NCBI GenBank assembly: GCA_910589415.1
Contig: OU342634.1
Coordinates: 17,977,144 to 18,041,143, forward strand
Direction: 5' to 3'
From: Malachius bipustulatus
Taxonomy: Eukaryota; Arthropoda; Insecta; Coleoptera; Melyridae
DNA: 64,000 nt
This document shows, piece by piece, positions 23,207 through 34,755 of the stretch; the stretch's first letter is position 1; the number at the start of each line of letters is the position of its first letter. The translations under genes were made by a program, and so were the position numbers. Below the pieces are notes generated by a model. It worked only from the letters and a program-made list of their open reading frames with translations. It did no database searches and was not told the DNA's origin.

Positions 23207-25493
23207 AATTGTTATCTTATTAGAAAAGTAACTTACCGTTTCACCGAAGTGATCTGGTTCCTTCATACCATCTCTCTTATTGTAAGTCCCAGCACCTGGA
23301 ACAAAAAAACATTATAAGTATAGTCACATCGAAGAAAGTGTTTTTTTTTTTATATTAGAAATAAGATATACAGAGTGTATCTTATGAGAGAGAGAGTATC
23401 CTTCTGAATTCGAAAAATAAAAATAATATTTTTGCCAGTGACATTAACGCAAAGTCATATTGTTCATCTTACTTGCCGTATGCTTAGCATTTTAATAAAC
23501 ACATCAGTGTAAGATTTTTTTTTAGAATAGGTGCCTACCCAAATGAGACATATGGTATAAGTACCTACTTACCCCACTCATCCAAATTCCAAATGAGATT
23601 AAAAATTTACAAAATTTCTTTTTGATTGTGATATGTTTTTTGGGTTTCTTGATTTTTTTATACCAAATGACATGAAATAAGAATAAGGCGGCCATAAAAA
23701 ACAAAACAAGTAACTAATAAAACCACAGGATCTAGTTTATTATTTCTATTTTAATTTTTTATGTTCCCCCAATAAACCCCCACCTCCAATCCTTAGGGGT
23801 GACTATGAAATTTATATTGGGGGTGGGGGGATAGCTTTTATGTCCAACCGATGGCCCTTTCCAAGCCAAACAACTTTTGACTCTTGCAATTTTCCCCTGA
23901 AGCCCGTTTTTTAGTCATAAGAAAGTACATAAATGTATACTTATTTTTAAAAGTCGGTTTAAAGACGTAGAAGTCACCTCCACTTCTACCAAAGATGAGG
24001 GTGGTTTATTGCTTAAAACGATGTCCCCCTCCAAAATGGATAACTTTTGTCTGAAACTTTGTTTTCAGAATGATGCCCCTCCCCAATGATGGCAAAAAAA
24101 TTTTAAAATGTATCACACTAAAAGAACTCATTCATTCAGCCTTTATTTAAAATAGTTTAATAAGACGCCTACATAAATCCGAGCATAAATCAATGGGAAT
24201 GGTAGGTAGGTAAAATTTGAGTCTACAAATTTTATGAAGAGCATGCATATAGGTATAATAATTTCATGAATAAATCCTCAGAGATCTATAGATTCGGCAA
24301 AATATGCGGAACAAGGAATCTGCAGAGTTGATGTCATGGAAGCGTTATATAAAAGGACTCTAAATAGAAATTCTATGATTCCCTTTTCCATGATGTGTCC
24401 TATAGAAAAGTCGTTTCCATATCAATCGAGCGTTTAGACGAGGACTTTTCAGAATATACAGGGATATCATTTATCACACTATAGAACTTGCCTGCGAATG
24501 CTGCTGACATTTGAATTCATATTTACAGTCTAAATTGGCTTTGTCCGATCTCCGAGTAATCATTCCCTGATGGTTTTTGCATCTGTTACAATTTTCTCCG
24601 TTCTCACTTCGTATCACGTTTAAATCTTTTTCGAGTAGGTAAATAAATCTATCTTCAATTCTGGTTGTTTTCCCAAGCAACTCTGATTATTATAATCATA
24701 ACAAGCTCTAACGCGAAAGCTTGTGTTGTCTTAATTAGTTCATTTTAATCCCAAAAACGTTATACATTTAAATCAACTTCCTTACTTTTCGTTTCCCTGG
24801 AGAATTTGTTTTAAGTAATCCAACAGTAGAATTTTAATTAGCGATATCAAAAGACTGCCTACACCCTATACACGAGCGCCGGTTCTTGTATTCTAATTTA
24901 ACGGTTGAAATAGCAGTCCGTCGACGTCTCTTGAAATCTGAAAGCTTGGAAAATTACATTTCCGTCTCCAGCGCGGAATGATCTTCCAGTGATGCGCTCC
25001 ATCCAGGATTCACATGTCTTGATATGATGTGTGTTCGACATCAGTGGTTCCTTCCTATTACAAGTCAGTACTCTGCGTATTATCGGCAGGTTGGCTGACA
25101 AATTGCTTATCCACGAAAATGTGTGCAGGTGAATCTAATCATTCAGAATCACTTCATACGAAATATTGATTGTTAGATCCGTTCCGCTTTATCCATAAAA
25201 AAATTGCAACGTAGGCTTTCATAAAAAAAAAACTTTTAATATACCCTGCCGCTAACATGAGTTATGTTAATAATAAAAAAATGTCATTTAATTTTTTGAG
25301 ATAATGTGGAAGATTTGCTTTCAAAGCTTTAATACGGTTACGACTAAGTCGGACAGTTAGCAAATTTTAATTCCACTTGTTGCAAAAAGGTATTCATAAA
25401 ATTTTGCAAGGTCTAGTTACCGTTATACAGTAGCTCATTCAACTCTATGCGAAAACTTTAAAGTACGGGAATGAAGCGCTATCTCTGTGAATA
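23207..25493. other. AT-rich DNA with G/C-run repeats
   Basis: 23760-24090 holds an imperfect repeat of a unit with C-runs (GATGGCCCTTTCCAAGCC; GATGTCCCCCTCCAAAATGG; GATGCCCCTCCCCAATGATGG), each followed by words like AACTTTTG.CT. 24860-25130 is GC-richer than its surroundings but unrecognised. No gene supported. Confidence 0.45.
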
Positions 25494-25501
25494 TTTTCAC
25501 G
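25494..25501 (+). repeat. target-site duplication, left copy
   Basis: TTTTCACG precedes the hAT end CAGTGGCGTAGCT and is repeated exactly at 28314-28321. Confidence 0.92.
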
Positions 25502-25640
25502 CAGTGGCGTAGCTTCAGATTTGGGGCCCCCCCGCCAAATATTTTTGACGGGCCCCCACTTAAAGTTTTCTCCATTGGTGATTCGTGATTATAAAATTAA
25601 ATTTTATTAGCATATTGTATATAATCAATAAGGTGGACCT

Positions 25641-25695
25641 CCGGGGGGTTTGGGGGGTACGGAGTATCCCCCAAGAGTAAAGGGGGGTTCGGGGG
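25641..25695 (+). repeat. G-rich module, second copy
   Basis: It matches 8111-8164 in the other hAT element, including GGGGTACGGAGTATCCCCC. See that entry for its position and palindromic core. Confidence 0.75.
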
Positions 25696-27656
25696 GGGAT
25701 CCTTTTTCAGGGAAATTTCAGAATAAGTAATTCCATTTAGGAAAAAGTACTAATTTTTTACAAGCTTACTAATATTATTAGTATTATTAGTATTATTATT
25801 AATATTAGCTTTTAGAATTTTTGTCTTTTAAAGGTTAATTTATTAGGAGTTAGGTTCTTTGATGAAAGTATTATTTTTTTTTAAGATTTTTATAAAAAAA
25901 CGAAACGCACCAGGAGCCCTTTGTGGGGTGCCCTACAAAATAACTAATACATCACAGTAAATAAACACCATACAGCAGTACAGCACACCGAAAAAATTAT
26001 CAAAATTTAAAAATAAAAAGCATATTATGCATAATAAATGTATTCATTAAAGACTAACAATAACGTTTTTCATTTATAATAGATAATTTATTCACAGGGA
26101 GACCTTCAAGTCTAAATTGCAAGTCTTGAAATTACCTTTTGTGTATTTGATTTAACTTTTTCTGAATTTGAATTAACTTTTTCTGAAATAGAGGTATCTT
26201 TTTCTGAATTTGACATTGAAAAGGTATAGAATAGCTAGATACTATAATATTGCTAAAATAATTTTATTTATAAGCACAAAAGTAACCTCAATAATTAATT
26301 AACTATTCACGATTCTTCACAAATAATTAAGTGTCTTTTCAAAAAAAAAAAAAACGCAACACAAAAGCGCACGAAGTAATAGCCACTTCACTATATAGTT
26401 ACTATGTAAATAACAAAAAATAAACTTTAAAATGTATAACAAAAATAATATAGAAAATAATTTAAAATGTATAAAAAAGCCGTTTGTAAACTGTAAACAC
26501 AGACTGTACGTTCCGTACAGACGAAGATCAACTAAACTGGCAAAGTAGCAAACTCGGTTCATCGGCAGTTGTGAAACTTTAAGAAAAATATAACAAAGTA
26601 GCAATAAAATCTACAGATGTTGATATTTTTAATAAATTTACTGCCCTTTGTGATCCCATCATAAGAAATCTAGTCATGCCAGAATAGATTATTTGTGAAT
26701 TTATTTATTTATTTCTTGAAACTACTTCAAATATTTTTGCCACATTACTTATGTATAGTCTTAAATTAATTGTATTTAATAAGAATTAAAATTAAAATAA
26801 AAAAATTTAAAAAAAATAACTAAATCTAATTAATAAAGTGTACCTTATAGGTGAAAGTTTTTTAAGCGCAAGAGGTTTTTTCTAAGTAGAAATTAATTCT
26901 TTAGAGCTCCGGGCTCCGGGATCCGGGTAATGTCCGAAAAGTGCTACAGAAAATCTGTTCCACTTTAGCGAGACATCAATACATACCTACTTCAATCATT
27001 GACAATTTCGAAAATGATTCAGAATAATAAGTATAATCAAAGAAAGTTATGATAAAACAAGTGCCGAAAATGAGTTTGATTACAGTTCTGAGTAGCCCCA
27101 ACCCCCGAACAATTCTATAGAAAAATTCTCTTCTACTTTCCAAGGACCGAATAGTTTCATATTAATAATTATTAATTTTCAATAAATTGCGAAAATGATT
27201 GTCAATGATAATGTAATTGACGAGATAACTTTTTATTGTATCAATTAGTTTTTTTATAATAAATGCAATATTTTTACTTTTATGCAATAATAATTTGCAA
27301 TAGTATTTATGCAATTTTTTCAAGAGCTTATTTTTTTTACAAAAAATAATTACATCAGATATAGGTATTATATGAGTTCCTAGGTGTTCGGACTTTGTGA
27401 ATGAACCACCTGTTTGTCTGCGCCGCCCGCCGCCCAAATGTTAGACACTTTACCATCATCTTTCAGTCTATAATAGCTATTTTTATTACTTTGTTTTTTG
27501 TTTGCTATGCACCCTTGTCCTTAATCGGGAACAGGTTTAAATTTTATGATTGGTTTCCTATTATACTCTACATATTTGTGTTGTGGGCTTGTGGTGGTGA
27601 GGTGACTGAAAGAAAGCGAAAGCACTGAAAGCATATATCACATTCCATTGCCGCTC

Positions 27657-27659
27657 TTA
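27657..27659 (+). repeat. TTA target duplication, left
   Basis: TTA flanks the MITE and is repeated at 27897-27899. A 3-bp TTA/TAA duplication is the PIF/Harbinger signature. Confidence 0.8.
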
Positions 27660-27896
27660 GGGCCGGTTGTTCGTACGTCAGTTAAAAATTTTGAGATAAC
27701 TACTGATTTTAAAATGCCCTGTATTATCAAACCATTGGTCTGATATTTCTGAAAATGAATTCTGCTCGCATTGAGAAGAGTTAATTACTGATTAAAAATA
27801 CAAGATCATTAATTATATTCGCCGTATTTTCAAAATTTGCAATTTAAAATCAGTAGTTATCTCAAAATTTTTAACTGACGTACGAACAACCGGCCC
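27660..27896. mobile_element. Harbinger-like MITE, 237 bp
   Basis: The ends GGGCCGGTTGTTCGTACGTC...GACGTACGAACAACCGGCCC form an essentially perfect inverted repeat of about 55 bp, continuing through AGTTAAAAATTTTGAGATAA and CTACTGATTTTAAA. The TTA duplications on both sides and the GGGCCGGTTGT terminus fit PIF/Harbinger-type MITEs. It lies inside the 2.8-kb hAT element and is therefore the younger of the two. No coding capacity. Confidence 0.9.
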
Positions 27897-28313
27897 TTAG
27901 TTAGCCCATGCTGGAGTAATAAAATAACAGGGATGATTTCATATATAATCATTTTTTGTTTTATATTATCCTATTATAATCATCCTGAGATTACAATAAG
28001 ACCAGAATAACTTTGCCTCTGGTTCTGAGAATTACTGTTGAAGATGGGTGGGTTATATTAGAAATGTACTGTATTCGTCATTACTGGCATAATTTCAAGC
28101 TTTATTTATTATTTATTATTGTTTCTAAATTCGTAATATAATTATTAATGTCGTCAGTAGTTGTCAGTTTAAATATGCTTAAGAGTAATACTTATTTGAT
28201 TTTTTGATTTGGGGCTCTTTTGTGGGCCAAGCCTGGGTCCAGAGCTCAGGGCCCCCTTGACGTCGGGCCCCCCCGCGGCCGCGGGGTTTTGCGGTACTGT
28301 AGCTACGCCACTG

Positions 28314-28321
28314 TTTTCACG
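28314..28321 (+). repeat. target-site duplication, right copy
   Basis: TTTTCACG matches 25494-25501 exactly, directly after the hAT end CGCCACTG. Confidence 0.92.
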
Positions 28322-28615
28322 TCATGCTAAGTCAACTTGTATATACTTCCGCTTCAGGAAAAATGTAATTTCATTCATTATGCAGCAGGATTAGTTTTTA
28401 TATCCCTTAATGAAGCCATTAATATACGTCTGAATTACTGAAGAAATCCTACTAATGCAGATTCAGCTTCAATAACTTTCAAAGAAACGACGAATTGTAA
28501 AAAGAAAACTTGTTGAAAAACGAAGGATAATGAAATTCCTAAAGAATAATATCCAAATAACTGATATTTGCTTTACGGTTATGACGAGGGGGTGTTCACT
28601 CGATGAAACGTGTCG
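28322..28615. other. unannotated AT-rich DNA
   Basis: No gene or repeat recognised between the hAT duplication and the minisatellite. Confidence 0.6.
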
Positions 28616-28618
28616 AAA

Positions 28619-28700
28619 CATACTAAATATTTCCACTATTTCCACATTATTTCCACTATTTCCCTATTATTTCCACTGTCACCTATTTCCAAATATTTTT
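28619..28700 (+). repeat. ATTTCCACT minisatellite, locus 1
   Basis: About six imperfect copies of ATTTCCACT or ATTTCCCTATT, including TATTTCCACATTATTTCC. The same word string occurs at 37645-37735, 9 kb away and in the same orientation. Confidence 0.8.
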
Positions 28701-28732
28701 GTTTATTTTTTTATTAAATGAAATTGTAACAT

Positions 28733-28822
28733 TGTGCGGGTGATAGCGCAGCCGTTTAGGTCACTGACTGAAGTCGTTGACGCTGTCACCGTCTGAGGTT
28801 CGAATCCCAGCTCGGTATGTTT
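28733..28822 (+). repeat. tRNA-derived SINE head
   Basis: The A-box-like TAGCGCAGCCGTTTAGG (from 28744) and a consensus B box GGTTCGAATCC (28798-28808) are 54 nt apart, slightly wider than in a class I tRNA. GTGCGGGTG at the start and CCCAGCTCGG at the end cannot form a proper acceptor stem. The best reading is the Pol III promoter part of a SINE or a tRNA pseudogene. The ATTTCCACT minisatellite lies about 30 bp upstream. Confidence 0.6.
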
Positions 28823-29696
28823 GTGCTCGTTTATATAAAATGATTTATTTCTTTAAATGTTTCTGTGACTATATGAGCTCGGTCTTGAAGCGAGTGGAGC
28901 GATTGTATGTCTTACCTACACAGTTAAGACGGATGATCCCTCCTAAAAAAATTGTAACAGTAAAAACAAAAATGTCAAGAATTACAAAATGTCATATCGT
29001 AGCAAAAAATGGCCTTGAAACTTAATAATTGAACTGTAACGGTGAATCGTTGTTAGAATTAGGAATCATTGAAAGCCTGTTTCCATATTCATTATTAATA
29101 AATCGGGGCCGTATTGAAAAAAAAAACAATTAATATTGGCAAAAAATATTGCTACGAGTTATAAAACGTCAGATTGAATTATTGACTCTGTCATATTGAA
29201 AGTAAAAAGTTGCAGTCAAAAACAATAATTAAATTCAAAAGTAATTAATTCAAAAAAATAATTCAAAAAGTATCTTTTTCCAAAATACAGGGTGTTACTA
29301 AATTTAAGAATGGCGTATTCCTGGGCCAATTGAAAGTCGAAAATATATTTTTTAATGGACTATCATGAACCTACCATGACGGACAAACGAATGCGCGAAA
29401 AAATTTGTTAATTTTTTTTATTTTGTGGTGCCAACTTTACATTTTCCAAAATATAAAATCATCAATAATGAAAAATATGCGTGAGTGGAGAAATCAGATG
29501 ACTGGACAAACGCGGACCACCTATGGACAAACGACCTATGGTTAAATTTTTTTTACGTATTAGTGTATTTTTTAACAAAAAAATACACTATTGAGGACGA
29601 CATCACTTTTCGAAAATCACCCAAACTCATCAAATGTCCACCGATCATGACCCCCAGATTACGAAAAAGTGGTTTTCCAAAATTCACCTGCCCACG

Positions 29697-29731
<35 letters not shown>
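29697..29731. repeat. AT microsatellite, left part of copy B
   Basis: A TA dinucleotide run directly after CCCACG, corresponding to the microsatellite of copy A. Confidence 0.95.
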
Positions 29732-29732
<1 letters not shown>

Positions 29733-29745
29733 ATACGTGTTAAGC

Positions 29746-30006
29746 TGTGACTTCCGTTATGTTGAGAGGGCGACCTGACTTCCCTAGCAACCGATAATAT
29801 ATAAACAAAAATTTTTGCATATATGGAATGAGGGGAAGCTGAATAACAATAATATCAAAAGAGGGGTAACGATTTTTCAAAAAAAAAAAATCGTATATAA
29901 GCTGTTCACGCAAAATACGAACTGGCTTCCAGACAATTTTATAGCCTAGTTTGATGACAGATACGTAGTGGCGTCCAGAAGTGTTGCCAAATATCCGGAA
30001 GTCACA
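29746..30006. mobile_element. MITE-like unit with TGTGACTTCCG ends
   Basis: TGTGACTTCCG at the left is mirrored by CGGAAGTCACA at the right (261 bp apart). About 15 bp outside each end the flanks also share an ATAC word. The same terminal word, inverted, lies beside the right AT run at 35235-35243 (GAAGTCACA). The interior is unremarkable AT-rich sequence. It may be a small element or the left end of the larger insertion. Confidence 0.5.
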
Positions 30007-30320
30007 TAGGCGAATGTATACCACTTTATATGAATAATTTAAAGTATAGCTGTGTATGTTATGTACCTACCTATCTTGTTTCGAATACACGACCTTAAAT
30101 GATTCGAGATGGAGATTAGTAAATTCATACGGATTTGTCAATGGATAAATATTTTATGAACTGAATGTTTTTAGCAGTGCCGAACCGATCAATTTTTTTT
30201 TTCAGTAGAGTAAAGGCTTAAGTAAAAAAACATACATCGTTTCAGAATAATTAGCAAGAGAACGGGCCTTTGAAAAACTTTTGAAATCACTTTGATATCT
30301 TATAGAAAGCATTATACATA

Positions 30321-31062
30321 CAGTGCTTCCCAAAAGTAACGGATAAATTCGATAAAACGGAGAGGGCTGTTTTTTTGAAAAAATAAAAAAAACAGGTCGA
30401 TTTTGTTTTTGAGTTGTTCAACTTTTGACATAATATTTGGGTATACAGGGTGATGCGCGAAAAAGTGGTGACGTCATCGGCATTTTTTTAAATGGCAACC
30501 CTTATTTTTTATTCCATTTTTTGATACTTCATTTAATTGCCAGTATGGTAATGTAATCAATTTGTAACCTTAAATAAGGAAATTTCTGAGAAACAGCTTG
30601 TGAGTCGAAATTGTGCACTTTTTACTGATGTGAAAATCGGAACATTAGCGATAAAAATAAAAAAATATCAAATAAAAATTACTGTTTCCATGGTAATTTT
30701 ATAAGATCTGTCTATTAAATTAAGTCTATCAAATTGAATCTGTTAAATTAAATTAAATTAAATCTATTAAATCTGTGGAAATTAAGTTATTTTCTCCGAA
30801 ATTTCCTTTATAAACGTTACAAAATGATGACATTACCGTATTGGCAATTGGATGAAGTATCAAAAAATTTAATAAAAAATAAGGGTTGCCATTTAAAAAA
30901 ATGCCGATGACGTCACCACTTTTTCGTGCATCACCCTGTATACCCAAATATTATGTCAAAAGTTGAACAACTCAAAAACAAAATCGACCTGTTTTTTTAT
31001 TTTTTCAAAAAAACAGCCCTCTCCGTTTTATCGAATTTATCCGTTACTTTTGGGAAGCACTG
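30321..31062. mobile_element. Tc1/mariner-like palindromic MITE, 742 bp
   Basis: The ends CAGTGCTTCCCAAAAGTAAC...GTTACTTTTGGGAAGCACTG are perfect inverted repeats flanked by TA on both sides (30319-30320 and 31063-31064). The arms continue for roughly 280 bp with few differences, through GATAAATTCGATAAAACGGA, a CAGGGTGATGC.CGAAAAAGTG block and ATGACGTCA-type sequence. The centre is TAAATTAAATT-rich. Fold-back structure, CAGTG ends and TA flanks fit Tc1/mariner-type non-autonomous elements. Confidence 0.9.
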
Positions 31063-31064
31063 TA

Positions 31065-32034
31065 TAAAAAGTAATTCAAAAGCATTTTAACTAAAAATTA
31101 TATTAAAGTGTTTGTGAGATAGCTGATCAAAAATAAAATGTTATAAAAATAGAATTTCAGAATGACTGATCAAATATGGCCGGATCAAAAAACTGATTTA
31201 TTAAAAACGGCTATAATAATAATTATAGAACAAAAAAAAAATCAATAGGTATCTCGATATAAAAGCTATAAATCCCGAGCCCCTGCTCAATATGCTCATA
31301 TGCTCTAGGTATCTCTCTCTAACTTTCAAACAAATTTTTTCTAATTCATGATTATAAGCTACATCATAGCTAAATTTTAGCTTGAGAATATAAATTAAAA
31401 TAAAATCAAAAAAATACTCGTATATATTTTTCACTGAATGTACTGTTTTGAGGTCCTATTATAAAAATATATGAGTTAGACAAAGCAATTTTTTTTGTTG
31501 TTTTTGTTAAAGCTATCTAAGTTAATTTAACAATGAATTTCACGTAATTCGGACTAAAAGAAATTTGATTTTTGTTTAAAAAATAGAAAAATATATCTAT
31601 TCAACTTTTTCAATAAAACTAAACAGATCATTTTAAAGTAAAAGTTTCAAGCTTATCAAACTGTACCTGTAAAGTTTCACCATCACATTTTTTTTACTAA
31701 AATTATCGGTCTTTGTAAATGACCAACAAAATCAAATTTGTCACTTTTGTAAGTTTGAAATAATTTTGTGCTCTGTATTTTTCAAACTAAAACTTGAAGA
31801 TTTTTTTTATATCACTCACATCTATTAATGTCATTTCAATAGTGAAGTGTGGAAGTTTCAGATATTTATTGTAAGAATTTAAAAAATGGCGTATGTTTAA
31901 TTGATTTTGTTAAAAATTTTACTTTGTATACGTACATACTATTCTTGTAAATATTTTTTTCAAACTTGAAAACAAATTGTTAGGTGCAAGTCTCTCATTT
32001 AAATTTTTGCTACCTAGCTCAATTTGTAAGTATT
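31065..32034. other. unannotated AT-rich DNA
   Basis: Very AT-rich sequence without recognisable genes or complete repeats. Confidence 0.6.
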
Positions 32035-32440
32035 TGTAACTGAAAATCGAAAATTTTCAACTTCAAAGCAGTGTAGAAATAGAACGGCTCAAGATATCTA
32101 AAAACCGTTTACGTGTCCCTATCTTAACTTTTCACATAGTATCCTATACTATGTTGTTTAAAATTTAATACAGGGTGATGAAAAAACGGATAATTTTCAT
32201 CACCCTGTATTAAAATTTACTCCGCATAATGGGATATAACATGAAAAGCTAGGATAAAGACATGAACCATTTTTAGATATCTTGAGTCGTTCTAGTTCTA
32301 CACTGCTTTGAAGTTGAAAATTTTCGATTTTCACTTGTTTATAACTCATAAACCGCTCAATCTAAATTCCAATGGTGAAAACCACCTGTATTCGATTTCT
32401 TCAGACATTTGAAAAATTAAATATTTTACAGGATGTTCCC
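32035..32440. repeat. palindromic element with nested hairpin
   Basis: The arms mirror about 32172: GAAAATCGAAAATTTTCAACTTCAAAG (shared with its complement on the right), CAGTGTAGAA, GAACG.CTCAAGATATCT and CATG/ACGTGTCC.TAT. At the centre an inner stem of 24 bp, AAATTTAATACAGGGTGATG and on, folds over a 9-nt loop. The right side ends at TACAGGATGTTCCC. It is related to 48742-49620, which has the same internal order including an inner TACAGGGTGAT. Confidence 0.75.
32161..32209. repeat. inner hairpin, 24-bp stem
   Basis: AATACAGGGTGATGAAAA and its complement TTTTCATCACCCTGTATT flank AACGGATAA. A CAGGGTG-type end is thus present in mirrored form at the very centre of a larger palindrome. Confidence 0.9.
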
Positions 32441-33360
32441 GTTAAAATAACGGAGTATGTGTCAACTTGCGGTATTTCCGGAAGTGCGGCCATCTAAAAT
32501 ATTTTCATTGAATTTCTCGTGATCACTTATGTCTGGAAATTTTTTATTTTGAGGTTATAGGCCCATTAGTTTCCGAGATACGGTCGCTTACCTACCTTAA
32601 TGAAACACCCTGTATACAGTGCATTTATTTTAATCGTTGCCATAGGGAATTTCATGTTAAAGTTACAATTCCACCCTATGTTAACTTATGTTGCCTGGCA
32701 GCTTAGAAATCGTTTTTATTTTTCAATAATAGTCCATGTCATCTACTTCACAATATAGCCTGTTAGAAAAACCGACTTTTGTTTAATATAATTATACAGG
32801 GTTGTATAACTATTTCGGGGCTTACTACAGGGTCAAAGATATCGGAACCGGCTACAGGGTCGTTTAAATTGTGCACAATTTTATACTTACTTCGAATCTG
32901 AAACAGAATTTCATATAATTGCAGATGTGCAAAAAAAAATTGAAAATTTTATTCTTCTTTTTCCGTAAGAAATTTTTTTTCACAGATAGTTCGCTTTGAG
33001 GTTTTTTATATTAATTCGGCGAATATAATTTTTTTTTCTAAAAAACTAGAATAAAAAAATCTAGATTAGAGTTTTCGTTTTCCAAATTTTTATTAGACCG
33101 AACGACATGAAAAACAATAGATATCGCATCCGCTATAGGAAAAACAAAAGTAGACTATGGAAACTCTTGAATCTAGTCGACTTTGAAAATTTTTGAAATA
33201 TCAAATGGATACGCCTAATAACGACTTTTGTGAACCTACAAAAATATTCAGTTCATTTTCAACAGCAATAAATAAGAAATTTCGATATTTTAGTTTCGAA
33301 ATAGTTATGACTCTATTAAATACCTAATGTATGAGTATACAGTGTGTCCAGTGGAAGCGG
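32441..33360. repeat. two partial CAGGGTG-type repeats
   Basis: 32441-32620 ends in GAAACACCCTGTATACAGTG and reads as one arm of an element. 32795-33345 starts TATACAGGGTTGTA and shares the internal blocks of the 33.4-kb family (GACCGAACGACATGA, GACTATGGAAACTCTTG, CTAGTCGACTTTGAAAATTTTTG in shared words), but only as one half. Both are decayed halves. Confidence 0.5.
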
Positions 33361-34299
33361 CAGTACATGGGGATCTTGGAAACGGCAAGAGATACAGGCT
33401 CTGTTAAATTAGAGAAAAGTTGCACAATTTGATGCTTAATAAGATTTTTTCGAATATTTTCAGTCATTGCTGAAATATCCTGAAAAAACTGAAAAATCAA
33501 AATTTCTTATTTTAGCCATATCTTTTTTATAATTGAGAAGTAATGAATAATTTTTTGTAGGCTTACATAAGCCGTCAAAAGCTATCCATTTGACATTACA
33601 AAAATTTTCAAAGCCGACTAGATCCCAAAGTTTTCATAGTCAACTTCTATTTTTCTTTTGGCCGCCATATTGATTTTGTATGTCGTTCGGTGTAAAATAA
33701 ATCAAGGAAACCAAAAATTAATAACATGAAATAAAATTCAAAAATTTTATTATTCTTTTTTCAAAAAAAAACATTTTTTCACCCAATTACATTAATATGA
33801 AGTCATATTACTTGCTTTATGTTTTTTTTTTAATTTTTATATGATATTCGGTATGAACATTTATTTTTTTTTGGAAAAAAGAATAAAATTCTTGACATTT
33901 TTGTTATCGAATGTTATTAATTTTTAATGGTTTCCTCGATTTATTTATTTTATACCGAATGACATAAAAGATCAATATGGCGGCCATAAGAAAAACAAAA
34001 GCTGGCTACGAAAACTCTTGGGATCTAGTCGGCTTTGAAAATTTTTGTAACGTCATATGGATAGCTTTTGACGATATATAAGCCTGCAAAAAATTATGCA
34101 TTATTAGTTTCCAATAATAAAAAAGATATGGCCAAAATAAGAAATTTAGATTTTTCAGTTTTTTCAGGATATTTCAACAACGACTGAAAATATTCAAAAG
34201 AAAAAAAATCAGTTTCTTATTAAGCATCAAATTGTGCAACTTTTCTCTAATTTAACCGACCCTGTATCTCATGCCGTTTCCAAGATCCCCATGTACTGT
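33361..34299. repeat. palindromic element, about 0.94 kb
   Basis: Outer words GTACATGGGGATCTTGGAAACG and GAGATACAGG on the left are mirrored at 34258-34297. The arms run about 450 bp through AAATTAGAGAAAAGTTGCACA, CTGAAATATCCTGA and AAAGCCGACTAGATCCCA in shared words. The centre near 33830 is rich in A and T runs. Family members or halves lie at 13380-14177, 32795-33345 and 46488-46826. No coding content. Confidence 0.85.
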
Positions 34300-34514
34300 G
34301 AAGTATAATTAAATTAAACAGAGTCCGATTGTTCTGACAGGTTTTATTGTGAAGTAGATAACACGCGCCTCGCTGATTGCACGATTATTGAAAGCTAAAA
34401 ACGACTTCTAAGTTGCAAGATAACAGAAGTTAGCATGGGGTGTGATTTTTACATGCAAAGTAGGTGGTAATTACAAAATTAGCTAATTAAATCCTAATGG
34501 CGAAGGTAGGTTCA

Positions 34515-34755
34515 GGGGCCTGTTTCACAAAACACTATTAACTATTTATTATTAATAGTAATAGAGCTCATAATATAAGGGATTTTCAATAGTTTTTCTC
34601 AAAATAATGGTAATAGTCTATTAAGTAATAGCTTATTAATGAACTATTATTTACAGTTTATTTCAATTATATTAGTCGGTCAGTGTTTCACAAAAATTGA
34701 TATGATAAAAATAGAGACTATTATTAATAACTCATATTTTTGTGAAACAGGCTCC
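34515..34755. mobile_element. MITE, 241 bp, GGGGCCTGTTTCACA ends
   Basis: GGGGCCTGTTTCACAAAA at the left and the complement of the right end, GGAGCCTGTTTCACAAAAA, form an inverted repeat of about 20 bp. The inside has TAATAGTAATAG and CTATTATTAATAA-type mirrored sequence. Flanking duplications are unclear (TCA and TGG). Superfamily uncertain. Confidence 0.75.

Larger units (their letters stand above)
25502..28313. mobile_element. hAT element, 2.81 kb, non-autonomous
   Basis: The ends are CAGTGGCGTAGCT...AGCTACGCCACTG, a perfect 13-bp inverted repeat, flanked by the perfect 8-bp duplication TTTTCACG. GGGGCCCCCCCGCC and GGGCCCCCCCGCGG lie just inside the two ends. The interior is AT-rich and has no recognisable transposase (no dimerisation-domain-like tail), so it depends on an enzyme elsewhere or is a deletion derivative. 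It carries the G-rich module at 25641-25695 and a younger Harbinger-like MITE at 27660-27896. The intact duplication indicates fairly recent insertion. Confidence 0.93.

Noticed and set aside
24474..24680. Minus-strand open frame with CNRCKNH...CKYEFKC resembling a DM (doublesex-type) zinc module
   Set aside because: The spacing between the Cys/His pairs and the missing third Cys-x-Cys differ from the DM consensus, there is no recognisable flanking DM sequence, and splice signals are poor. A chance resemblance is likelier.
27162..27628. Open frames inside the 2.8-kb hAT as a transposase remnant
   Set aside because: The translations are low-complexity hydrophobic or Lys/Ile/Asn-rich and show none of the hAT catalytic or dimerisation motifs.
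28733..28822. Functional tRNA gene
   Set aside because: Good A and B boxes, but no acceptor-stem pairing and a spacing wider than a class I tRNA. Called a SINE-like head instead; the same reasoning applies at 17.8 and 60.9 kb.
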